NCBI GenBank assembly: GCA_030581615.1
Contig: JAKTTT010000026.1
Coordinates: 62,001 to 126,000 of the forward strand
DNA: 64,000 nucleotides
Direction of reading: 5' to 3'
Source of the DNA: Alloascoidea africana
Lineage: Eukaryota; Ascomycota; Alloascoideomycetes; Alloascoideales; Alloascoideaceae
Shown: piece by piece, positions 54,889-64,000 of the stretch
Layout: every line of letters begins with the position of its first letter
Numbering within the stretch: position 1 is the stretch's first letter
Translations under genes and position numbers: made by a program
The notes under the pieces: model-generated
Seen by the model: the letters and a program-made list of their open reading frames with translations, nothing else
What the model was told of the DNA's origin: nothing
The model's database searches: none

Positions 54889-55737
54889 ATGGGACTCTTC
54901 GACTTCAGAAAGCGGGCACAGACCCCGGAGAAGCTGCCGGCGAGGGACACGGGCTCGCCGTTGGCGTCGTCGACGGCGGCGTCGAAGTCGGCGTCGGCGT
55001 CTCCGAGGGCGAGGCTGGAGCGCAGGCCTCCGCCCGAAAGGAGCTTTGGGGGAGTGAGAAGGGAGAACATGGGCCAGATTGAGATCCTCGAAGACGCCGT
55101 TAGAGAGCTTTCTGCCCAGGCCGCGCGAGAAGTGGACCGGGCTGCGGAACTGGAGCAGAAGCTGCTGTCGCGGACAAAGGAGCTGGCCGAGGCAGAGAAG
55201 CTGAATCTGGAGTACGAGGGAAAGTGCAAGTCTTTGGAGAACGAGAAGCAGACCTATTTGGAAAAGATTGAGGCTCCGCTTCCTCCCGTGCCTGAGGTAA
55301 AACACAAGCAGATGGCAGATGCTCTTGTTCAAACAGATCCAGAGCTTGAGTCGGCAGAGACAGATGGTGAATTGGCAGTTGACCCGATAGACGCCCAAAT
55401 TGCACAGCTTCAGGCAGAAAACGAAAAGCTGAGAGAAAAGGCTATGGAATCAGGCAAGACCAACCTCCAGTTAGAATCAAAATGTGCTCAACTGCAACAG
55501 GAGATAGATGCTCTTTCCTCAAAGTTCTACGAGGAGGCCCAGGCATTGGTGAAAGAGGAACAACAGCTACGAAGCCAAATGGAACAACAACTTTCGGACA
55601 GCTTATCAAGAGAAATGGGCTATTCCGCACGCCTGAGACTTGTAGAGAAAAGTCTTGTAAATCTTCGCTCTGCAAAGAAAGCTCTTGCAAGTCCTCGTCC
55701 ACCTTCGGCGGTTGCTGTCGTTGATCCTTCTTTGTAA
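54889..55737 (+). CDS. Sec2-like Rab GEF coiled-coil protein
   Basis: Probable guanine-nucleotide exchange factor for Sec4-type Rab GTPases in exocytosis. 282 residues from ATG 54889 (MGLFDF); an upstream in-frame ATG at 54820 overlaps the promoter motif and is less likely. Residues about 65-280 are mostly coiled coil. The stretch [24 protein letters not shown] resembles the Sec2 exchange region (L-F/Y-EEAN-x-MV), which supports the call. S. cerevisiae Sec2 is 759 residues, so this is short. The stop lies inside TTTGTAAGC, a good splice donor, so further exons downstream are possible. Confidence 0.65.
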   Translation: MGLFDFRKRAQTPEKLPARDTGSPLASSTAASKSASASPRARLERRPPPERSFGGVRRENMGQIEILEDAVRELSAQAAREVDRAAELEQKLLSRTKELAEAEKLNLEYEGKCKSLENEKQTYLEKIEAPLPPVPEVKHKQMADALVQTDPELESAETDGELAVDPIDAQIAQLQAENEKLREKAMESGKTNLQLESKCAQLQQEIDALSSKFYEEAQALVKEEQQLRSQMEQQLSDSLSREMGYSARLRLVEKSLVNLRSAKKALASPRPPSAVAVVDPSL

Positions 55738-55819
55738 GCGTTCTGGATGCAAACACAAGTGCATGTTTATTTCCCTCTGTTTGGTTTGGTTTTGTTGTTC
55801 AAATATTATTACTGGTTGA

Positions 55820-56091
55820 TGGAAGGGATTCAGGCCACGAATAAGCACCCGATTGATCTATCCGGCATGTCTCACATTTCTCAGATGACCTCTGAAGTTT
55901 ATAAACGCGTTGCAGACCGTGTCACCTTACGAACAAATGGCCCAGAATTGGCTTCTGATGGTTAAGAAGCAGAGCCATTCTTCTCTGGGATCAGAACCAC
56001 CGCCAGTTCGTGGACGCTATGCATCCAGAACCCGGAATTGAATTGACTGGGCCGTTTAAGAAACTACTTTTGAGGAATCGACCTTTTGGTT
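55820..56091 (+). other. Exon-like open segments downstream of the SEC2-like gene
   Basis: ATG at 55820 opens 48 protein-like codons (EGIQATNKHPIDLSGMSHIS ... ELASDG). In another frame 55968-56091 encodes FVDAMHPEPGIELTGPFKKL and then NRPFGYPS before a stop; the FV...FKK spacing faintly recalls sequences after the Sec2 exchange domain. I could not find a splice pattern joining them in frame. They may be later exons of the SEC2-like gene, a separate small gene, or a relic. Confidence 0.3.
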
Positions 56092-58773
56092 ACCCATCAT
56101 GATATTTTTTATATCTTTATGGATACTTTTGATAGAGGGCATATTGGATGTGCTTGTTGTTGTCGTTTCTCTACACGAATGGAAGCATTCTTATACGCCT
56201 AGCACGAAGGACGGTGATTCATCTAGTTAAAAAATGAACAGAATTGAAAATGATTCCTATCATTTGATAGAACTTGGTTCAAAGAGCATCGAAAGTACCA
56301 TTTAAGCATTTGAATAAGGTATTTTTGCCATCTGGGTCATCCAAACACATTAATCAAGCCAAGTCGTCAACACTCACCACGCGGGCGAGACTGTATTAGT
56401 GAAATTAGATATTTCAAAGCACCAGAGCTAATCATTTGGAATTGGTACCTCATACCAAGCCATCCCCGGTTGCAATTACCCGAGCCCCTCGATTCACAAA
56501 GAAATGACTGGTCTGATCTTATTTATGACTTCTGTTTTGTATTGATGAAAAGTTCATAGGAAAAGTATTACATTTTTGTAGTTCTGAATCATCAAGTTCA
56601 AAAAAATTAGAACACTGATATCGGTTGGTTCACAAAATAGTCCAATAGTAAGATGTCTTGGATAGTATCTCTTGTTTTCATTAGGATTTGGGTTTGATGA
56701 CTAGGAGAAGTAAAGTAAAACTGCTTTTTTAACGAGTCTTATGATATTACAAGCTTTTTATCTCCTTGGCAGGAATGAACCTGCATTTGGAGTTTAAAGG
56801 TTTCAGTTAAGACAAGAGGTAAAGACTTTACCAAACAGAGCAGTTGGGTTATCCAGAATCAGTATTAAGCCCAAAATATCTTGCTGCTACACAAGTTGCA
56901 GGACAATGGTTCCCATAATCAAAGTAGTGACCATGCTCCTGGTGAAGATTGTCTTGCTTTACATCCTCTAGGAAATATATCTGCCTTCGTGGGATACAAT
57001 GAGATCAAATCATCTTACTCAAAGATGGCAAACAGACACCTAATCACTCATTGGACATTAAACCACTCCATTCCTTTAACCTTGATCATCGAATTTGCCA
57101 TTCACTATATCTTGCTGAAATTGTCAGAAATTGGGAATAATCCTTCATCTTCTGAAGGGACAATCTTCTGGCCTCAGATTAGAAAAGGCATAAATAGCTA
57201 GTTTTTCCCCTTAATAGGTATATTATTGGTTATGAGACTTTTTCTTTTAAGAACAATCTACTGATCAACTTGTATATCAGCATACAAGATGCTATCAACC
57301 CAGTTCTGAAAGCTTGCCTTCTTGGTTTTATTCAATTTCTTGAAAATAGGCTTTCATTTCTAGTAAAAGCTTAGTGATAAGGGTCTGATAAGCATCCTCT
57401 GTCATAGAAAACCTTTTGGAGAGTTCTTCCCATTTGTGTAGATAGACAAGCATTGTATAAGTGAAGGTAGTGGACTGCTCTACCTCAGTCTGAGAAAATA
57501 TTCTGTTCCACTGATCAAAAGAATATTCCACATTATTGGTCACAGCGCTTGTCCTTCAATGTGAATGCGAAAAGTTCACCAAGAAATTTTCTACCCCAGA
57601 GGATGCTTATCAGACCCTTATAACTCTCCTCAACATGAACTGGATAGATGCCCTAAACTTTTATTACCAGAAAAAGCCATTTCTCAAGAAATTGAATAAA
57701 ACCAAGAAGGGGAGCTTTGTTGATGGGGTATAAGTTCACTACATACGAGATAGAAGAAATCAAGACATTCTCCACATTTAATATCTTCAAAGTTCATTCT
57801 AGTCCTCATAAACGTCCTGTTGGTCCACTCATCAGTCCTATTTGGGTTATTTTGTTGATTTGAAGGTGAAAAGGTGAAATGTTGAGACTCGGGTCGAGAG
57901 AAAAGATTTTTGAATGGTTTTAGAAGTAGACTGTGGAGGTAGAGAAGGTAAGACGATTAAAGATAAAACAGCATATATTTATCAGTGGATGGTTTTTTCT
58001 TGACTTGATTAAAGTAAAAATGGTCTAATATCCTGTGCAAGGTGAGGAAAAACTAGGATGACCGATAATGATCTATTAGAGATCGCCATTGGCGCAATGT
58101 CCTTTATCTTCAAGAATCCAATCCCTCAGAACATTGCGTCTACATCGATTTCTAGGGCTTGTGTGAAAGAGGGAAGACGGTGAGATAAAGGTAATGATAT
58201 TTGATATAGGAGGAGTCAAACTTGTTATTCTACTATCTAGTGAGTGCATACTCTACATAAGTGAAGATATGAGAGAAAATGAGGTTGCATATGCGAGATT
58301 GAGCAAAACTATGAAGGAAATAGTAGCGGTTATTTTGTGGGGATTTGCGTAGTTTTGGATTGAAATGTTGATGCTTTATCAGATACTACAAAAAACCAAT
58401 CTAATTGTTACACAGTGGCTACAACAACCTTTCGGCAAGCCAATCTCTCATGATTATCTCTCGGACAAAGAAAAGATAGAACAACAGTTCAGCTCTATTC
58501 AAGTCATTTCTAGAAGAGCTTCAATTCAGAAAGTGTGGGACTATTGCCCTATTTCGACAACAAAACCAACTAAGCGCTGACAACTAATTGCTTTCGCTCT
58601 GCTATTTGTCCACTAAGAGCTAGTAACTAGTAAATAAACCCTTTCCCTCATGTTGAGAAATCAAAAAAAAAGAAATCATCAATTAACAAAATAAATAAGC
58701 AGAACCAGAACAACCCTAAAAATACAAAATAGGCATCCAATCCCTTCCATTCTCTTTTGCTGTCCCATATATT
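56092..58773. other. Gene-poor stretch with relic-like frames
   Basis: About 2.7 kb with no recognised gene. Protein-like fragments occur at 56881-57201 and 58365-58580 and in an inverted repeat at 57311-57716. These could be remains of a mobile element or a host gene; no family signature is visible. Confidence 0.4.
57311..57716. repeat. Inverted duplication of a coding-like fragment
   Basis: 57317-57343 and 57684-57710 are exact reverse complements over 27 bases, and 57378-57400 and 57598-57620 over 23 bases. In both arms the sense reading gives a peptide with EDAYQTLIT, then a stretch ending at or near KKLNKTKK/QEIE. The spacing between matched blocks differs, so indels separate the arms. 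Confidence 0.85.
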
Positions 58774-60065
58774 TTAAAGAACGTAATCCTTATTTGAAAA
58801 CTCCCTATTTGAAAAACTGAAAAAGCCTTCTTTCCAATACTTGTACAATACAACAAGTTCCATGATGCGATATTTCACATAGTCCAATCTTTCGGACCAA
58901 CCTTCATATTTGTAAATTTCTGCTTTCTTTCCCAATACAAGACTTGTTCTGTTATCTAACCTTGCCTGATACTCTTCTTCCAATTTGTTTACCAATGTGT
59001 CTGTCGAGCTTGCAACAGTAGAGTTTGAAATTGTTGTTTTAATCCCCGCTTCGTTGTCTTCCAGTTTGTGAATCATGGATGCAAATATATCCGGTCTATC
59101 AGTTATAACGCCAGTGATGCCAACGCGTGTTGTCCAATACATCACATTTGGGCTGTTTACAGTCCAGGTATAAACCTCAAAGCCTCTGGCCAAAACGCTG
59201 GAGATGAAGTTGAAACCTCTTGATCCCCAAAGTCCTTTGAAGATCAAAGAGACACCTCTAACATTGGGGTTCAAAGGAGCATAACTGAGAAACCTTTCTG
59301 CATAAATTATGCTGTGGGTGATGTTATAAACGGCAATTTTGTGCTGTTTGTACTCCGTCAGCTTGTGCAAAAACGGAATTGTCCATACACCAATGACCAT
59401 TCGGTCTTCCCAGACATTCCAGTCCGGGTCGATTCTGGGGAGGAGCTCGAAAAGTTGATCGATAATTGCAAGCTCATTCACAAACTTGATGTCCAGCATG
59501 ACATTCACGTTTGAGTATTGTGGTTCTCTCAGAAGCTTGATGAGAAACTCTTCCAATGTGGGCAGTTTTAGTCCCAAACTCGGGTCTTCGACGTTCTGCA
59601 GCTTTTCAAGTTCTGCTAGTGTAGATTGCCTAATCACTTTGCCAGAGGTTCCCCAACAACGATCCGTGGTGGGGTCATGAGAAATAACAATGACATTGTC
59701 CTTTGTTAATTGGATATCTAAGATTGAAAGAGAGTTAGTTGTGGTGGTTAATAGAGATCAAAGTGCAAAGCCAATTTCGTACCTAGTTCAATAAGCTCGG
59801 TGCCAGCCTCGACGCATTTGTCAAAGCCAAGGAGCGTATTCTCCGGATAGAGACCGCGAAATCTATTTCAGAAATTAGGATTGTAAAACATGCTTTTTTT
59901 TCCGATTTCTGATTCTTACCCTCTATGGCCGGAAATGATAGGTCTATTCAGGTGAAATTTGCGTTGTTCGTTTTGAGAAGCTGGGGATGGCTTCTCAATG
60001 CGAGTAACCGCAGGAGATTTTGGAATGTCGTTTGTGAGGGTTGCTGAGGATGAGGATGACGACAT
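58774..60065 (-). CDS. PGC1: Glycerophosphodiester phosphodiesterase-domain phospholipase, Pgc1-like
   Basis: Phosphatidylglycerol-specific phospholipase C family; in yeast it limits PG in mitochondria and lipid droplets. Three exons: 60065-59920, 59862-59783 and 59717-58774, 389 residues. Splicing restores the GDPD signature: PIISGHRGFRGLYPENTLLGF, ELIELDIQLTKDNVIVISHDPTTDR and VNVMLDIKF, with the catalytic HR, E, D and H residues. The later part (FEVYTWTVNSPN, GVITDRPD) and a hydrophobic C-terminal segment fit Pgc1. The first 35 residues are Ser-rich. Introns are 57 and 65 nt. Confidence 0.93.
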
Positions 60066-62585
60066 TCTATTCAGTAGGGCAAAAGAAGGCGAATAACGAG
60101 AACGGACAATGGGGAATAGGAAGCTTGGCCTGGGGATAGGAGAAGGAAAATAGAAGCGTTTGAAAGCCAGCTTGGAATAATATGTATGCTCTTTCTCTTT
60201 CTCGCGGACAGAATCAAAGGGAGATGAGTTGAAAAATCGTCAACGCGCCAGGAACCACCAAATGCCGAGTTTGAAATGAACCGTAAAAAGCCAATAGCGT
60301 ACTAGAGGAGCTATATGATGCAGACTATGCGGTTTGCGATGTGAGTAAAAGGGGGAGAAAGGGGAGAAACGAAGAAAACATCGAAGTATTTATTTCCTCT
60401 CATCTCTCAGTGGCTCGTCGAGTCCCCACGTTTTTGTCTCTCGTAAGCTCTCTTCCAGACCACACGCTTCCGAGTCCTCAGAGTCTCTCCCTCTCTCTCT
60501 CTCGACGAGCATCTATACCTTCTCTCTCTGCTTCCAACCAGGCCCTTCTTGCCACGAGCTCGCCTCTCTCGTTCCGCTTCCCTCTGGCCATTCTTCGCCC
60601 GTCCCAGCCTGCGGCTACAGTTCCTCATCGGTCGAAGGCCCAGCCCGCACCCGCCCGCACCGAGACCCGGGCCCCGGGCACCGGCCAGAACCATAAAGTT
60701 AGCCTTTTCTTTTCTTCCTTTTGCAATCACACGGAGTCACAAAGACCATATCTCGAACCTCGTTTCCGGTCCAGTTTGAGCTCTTGTCTTTGTGGAAGGT
60801 TATTTTTCGGACAATGGCATGCTTTGGGACTTTCACCAGTTGAGAGTATTCCGAGTCTTTGTGGAGAAGTCGGCTCGGTGGAAAAACCTGTGTGGAAATA
60901 GCACACCTGCATCATCCATCTCAATCCTCCACAGCCGCCCTAGCTTCTCTGGACTTTGCTGAATAAGAGAAAGAGCATTCGCCATAAAAAGCAAAAGAGA
61001 AATTAGGCTAGAATCATACTCTATTCTGCTGAGAACCGACCCGTCCGCGGTGTTCCTGTGGCTGGAATAAGAAGCGTGTGTCTGCAGACGCTAAACTAAA
61101 CCCGGTCCGGATCATCTTTGCTGGGGTCTCATCAATGCATCCAGTAACAAAATAACTGGCCTCACAAAAGCTTTTGGAAGCAGTGCTGAACACGCAAATC
61201 AGAAAGATCCTTCATCAGATTGAGAAATGGATGTGAGGAACTTCTGCGTCTTCTACTAGACAAATGTCCCCAGTATCAAGCCTATAGTGCCAAACCCTTT
61301 AGTACCACCACTAGCTCCAACTTTCCAAGGTAACCTTTTTTGTTGGATTTTCACCTAGTATTCGAATGACCATATTTCCAGATGGTTGATTTCCACAGTA
61401 GTAAAGATGGAGAAATAGCTTCCATATACCCGCGGCAATTGCTGATTTCGAACAATCAAGCGTCTTTTGCTGGCGGGTGTGTGAGTCATAGAATCATGAT
61501 AATAACAAATCGGATATTCCGCGCTTCGTCTCTGTATTTCCAGAGTAAACAGGCAGGGGTAGCGACTTGACCTGAAGAGAATTCATGTAAAACCCCGTCA
61601 ACCAGTCACTTGAGGAGGAACACAGGTTGATGATGAAGTATGGTGTAATCCTTACTGTCGTTCTCACCACAGAAAGCACACATGCTAGAACTATTACACC
61701 GTTTGGTTGAAGAAATTTCCTCTCTGTACCACACATATTTGGCTTGTGCTTTATCACCAGACCAAGTACAGAGAAGAAAAAAGATAACGCAGACCTGTTA
61801 ACAGTTTCAAATTGTACAATTGTTGGTTTTAGTATGATCAGAATTTACCAGTCTCCAGATCATGGATCAAGCGAGAAAATTGTTCATACAATAGCATTGT
61901 TAAGATTTTCCATACCTATAGGAATTTACAATTTTTACAGGATTGGGGTAACAGTGATCTATAAACACTGTTCTCCGCTGTCATGACTGTTATCCTCATT
62001 TCGTTATCTGATAAAAACGGGGAATCTGTTTGACATGTCACAAGATATGTGTCTTTGAAATACCGATAAACATAAATTTAGCAATATCACTGGGGGTTTC
62101 GTAATATTGGGTCCAACTTTGTAGTGACAGTATAGACCTATCTTCAATAATCCTTCTGTATATACTTCTTGAATGACAGAAACTAGCCAGGGAAAAAAAG
62201 TCTATTTTACTCTGTCATATTCTCCTTAGATCCCAGTTGTGTCCAAGGTTAACTATATCGCGGTACAGCATGATAATCTTTGTCGTCACTAGGGAACCCT
62301 CACTTCGGATCTTCATTGAACCAGCAGATTTTTTTCTACACTACCCAATTGTCAAATCTCGACCCTCATTATTCGCCCGAACAGACTATTCGGAAGGATA
62401 ACAATACGCTGGGCTGGATTTTTTCTTTTATGACTATTAAATCCCGTTGTACAAATTGTAATTAAAGTTTAAAAGATAATAGTATCTAAAACAAGGCGAT
62501 TTTAACAACTAGAACTCATTTTTGTATCCCAAAGCTTGCATTCCATTCCGTATTGCCGAATAACTATTCTTCTGATAAAGACTTT
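60066..62585. other. Long region with a GC- and pyrimidine-rich island but no recognised gene
   Basis: 60400-60960 is GC-rich with CT runs (60484-60504) and CCCGGGCCCCGGG at about 60665, like a strong promoter or leader, but no plausible coding frame follows. A 186-codon frame (60341-60901, GTG start) is Ser/Pro/Leu-rich and motif-free. 61000-62585 is AT-richer and shows only short frames. A non-coding RNA gene is possible; I could not identify one. Confidence 0.4.
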
Positions 62586-62900
62586 CTATTTGCTCTCGGT
62601 AGAACTGCTCTTGGATGTAAACTTCTTGAAAAATGCGGTGATCTTCTTAAAAATAGACACCTTCTCCTTCTTAGGAGCAGCGGCAGCTGGCTCGGCGGCC
62701 TCAGTGGCAGCTGGAGCAGCCTCCTCAGCGGCTTCAACAGCGGGCTCAGCAGCAGCGGCAGCTGGGGCTGCGGCAACTTCTGGGGCAGGTTCAGCGACAA
62801 CGGGAGTCTTTCAAAAAAAGATCCTAGTTAGAATCTACCTTAACATAGAGAGTTAACCAGTCATAACAAAACTTACTTCAGCAGCAGGAGCAGCAGACAT
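62586..62900 (-). CDS. Small Ala-rich protein with Lys/Phe amphipathic tail
   Basis: Two exons, 62900-62877 and 62807-62586, 81 residues. It begins MSAAPAAE, then an Ala/Glu/Pro-rich stretch of about 50 residues, then KKEKVSIFKKITAFFKKF and a Ser-rich end. The intron (62808-62876) has GTAAGT, a TCTAAC branch and GAAAG acceptor, and joins phase 0. The ATG context (ACAAAAATG-like) and codon choice (GCT, GCC, AAG) suit a well-expressed gene. The tail could fold as a cationic amphipathic helix that binds membranes. No known family recognised; the role is unknown. Confidence 0.7.
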
Positions 62901-64000
62901 TTTTGATAAAATTAGAATTAAGTGAGAAGATTAATCTGAAGGAGGAAGACAGAAAAGAGAGAAAAACAAAAGAGTAAAAGCCGGACTTGAACGAGTTTTA
63001 TATCTCGGGTGGTCCACATATCTTCAACACGGTTGATTTAGCCTCTGGAATGCATTCCATTATCCATCATTGCTTTTAGCTCTAACGGGAACGATGAATG
63101 GCATGTGCCTGAGACATCATGGACCAGAATTTGTGTGCAAACTTTCTAGTACACAGTGTGGCTTCTCTGTTTGTTGCATCTACCCGACCCCAACTGTCCA
63201 GTTTTACAATGGAAAATATACTAGCGCTAGGCTTTTTTTATTTTCACTCTTCCAAGTGCTAGAAATAAGATCATCAGCGTCGTGTATCGTGTGTGCTCTT
63301 TTCAATATCTACATGATCAATCCAATGTATTAAATGAGAGTTGGGAGACTGACCCAAACGTTAAACTTTGAACATCGGACTAAAATGTATAATAGGTGAG
63401 CACACCAGAAACAAAACGCCCATATATGTTTCCTCATTAAATCACGTAGAACCCTTATCAAGCCTGAATTGAACGATGACTTGATCCAGTCACAGAAGAT
63501 CGCCTATCTTGAATTTATTGGAGCTCTTAATATGTGACTTTCGTCATACAAACACTAAAATTGTTTCCCTGGGTTTTTCCGCTTCTCAGTCTCCATTTCC
63601 CTATCTCCTAGCGCTTAGCTCTTGTTGGACAAATCTAGTAAACACCAAGCCCGAACTTTTTCTGGATATCATACAGTAGTCAACTATGACTCAATTTTTT
63701 TTTATGGGTGGGCAGTTGAATCGCTGTACGAACGTGGAATCTTATCTAGTAAAGATCTGGTTTTGCGGGTTTAGGAAATTTATGCTTACATACATTTTCG
63801 CAGAACAGCAGCCGCATTCCAAATCCGAAATGAGCAGGAAAGCACAATTTGCAAGATAGTTGTGTCATGTGCAATTTCTTTTCTCTCTCTATTTTTCCTA
63901 CTAGACATCATCCGAACACTACTACTACAACTGTGCTTAAACGAAAGGCGCTTTTACATTCACTAGATCGGTGATTGGGAGAAATAGTCTAAACCATACA
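62901..64000. other. Intergenic, right edge of the window
   Basis: About 1.1 kb, AT-rich. A frame at 63070-63333 (87 codons, non-ATG start) has no motif. The first 60 bases are the purine/A-rich leader of the small Ala-rich gene. Nothing else recognised. Confidence 0.45.

Noticed and set aside
60341-60901. 186-codon frame rich in Ser, Pro and Leu
   Set aside because: It starts at GTG, has no ATG or motif, and its length follows from GC-rich pyrimidine tracts lacking stop codons.

Overview
The window is nuclear DNA from a budding yeast (Saccharomycotina) that has many short spliceosomal introns. The genes encode fungal housekeeping proteins: CCR4-NOT, SWI/SNF-RSC, cohesin, Erg28, Tim14, AMP deaminase, Rrp3, Dot1, Cdc26, a PPZ phosphatase and Gpi19. 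Introns are mostly 55-235 nt, start with GTAAGT, GTATGT or GTGAGT, and carry a CTAAC or CTAAT branch site close to the 3' AG. CTG falls at conserved leucines (the LQRLRDQ segment of Not3/5, the PKWL segment of Erg28), so this yeast reads CTG as leucine and is not from the CUG-Ser or CUG-Ala groups. Intron density, a kinesin-3-type motor and moderate GC suggest an early-branching lineage (Dipodascales/Trichomonascaceae-like). That placement is inference. No tRNA, rRNA, CRISPR array or intact transposon was recognised.

Layout. 1-3.3 kb: no convincing gene except a possible gene end at the left edge and exon-like relics. 3.4-19 kb: NOT3/5, ERG28, BCY1, SWI3/RSC8, SCC3/IRR1, CDC26 and a PUT4-like amino-acid permease. 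18.7-28.3 kb: gene-poor, dominated by a diverged tandem duplication of about 3 kb; each unit ends in a gene for a small GATA-type zinc-finger protein. 28.3-36.1 kb: PAM18/TIM14, AMD1, RRP3 and DOT1. 36.2-43.4 kb: an unrecognised coiled-coil protein, a peptidase-C45 (penicillin acyltransferase-like) protein, a YCII-domain protein, an IAH1-type esterase and a CTS2-type GH18 chitinase. 44.3-55.7 kb: an SR-type RNA-binding protein with seven exons, a short kinesin-3-like motor, a PPIL3-type cyclophilin, mitochondrial ribosomal protein bL33m, a long GPI19/PIG-P, a PPZ-type phosphatase and a short SEC2-like protein. 55.7-64 kb: sparse, with a PGC1-like phospholipase, a small Ala-rich protein with a Lys/Phe-rich amphipathic tail, and a small inverted repeat.

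The genes do not form one pathway, which is normal for a yeast chromosome. Chromatin and transcription genes are common (NOT3/5, SWI3, SCC3, DOT1, GATA factors), as are small mitochondrial or splicing-related genes. A Rap1-like motif (TGYRYGGGTG) recurs in short, often bidirectional promoters and is the clearest regulatory signal. Several gene models were rebuilt by joining exons by eye from splice signals plus recognisable protein continuity; the exon limits are given in each entry.
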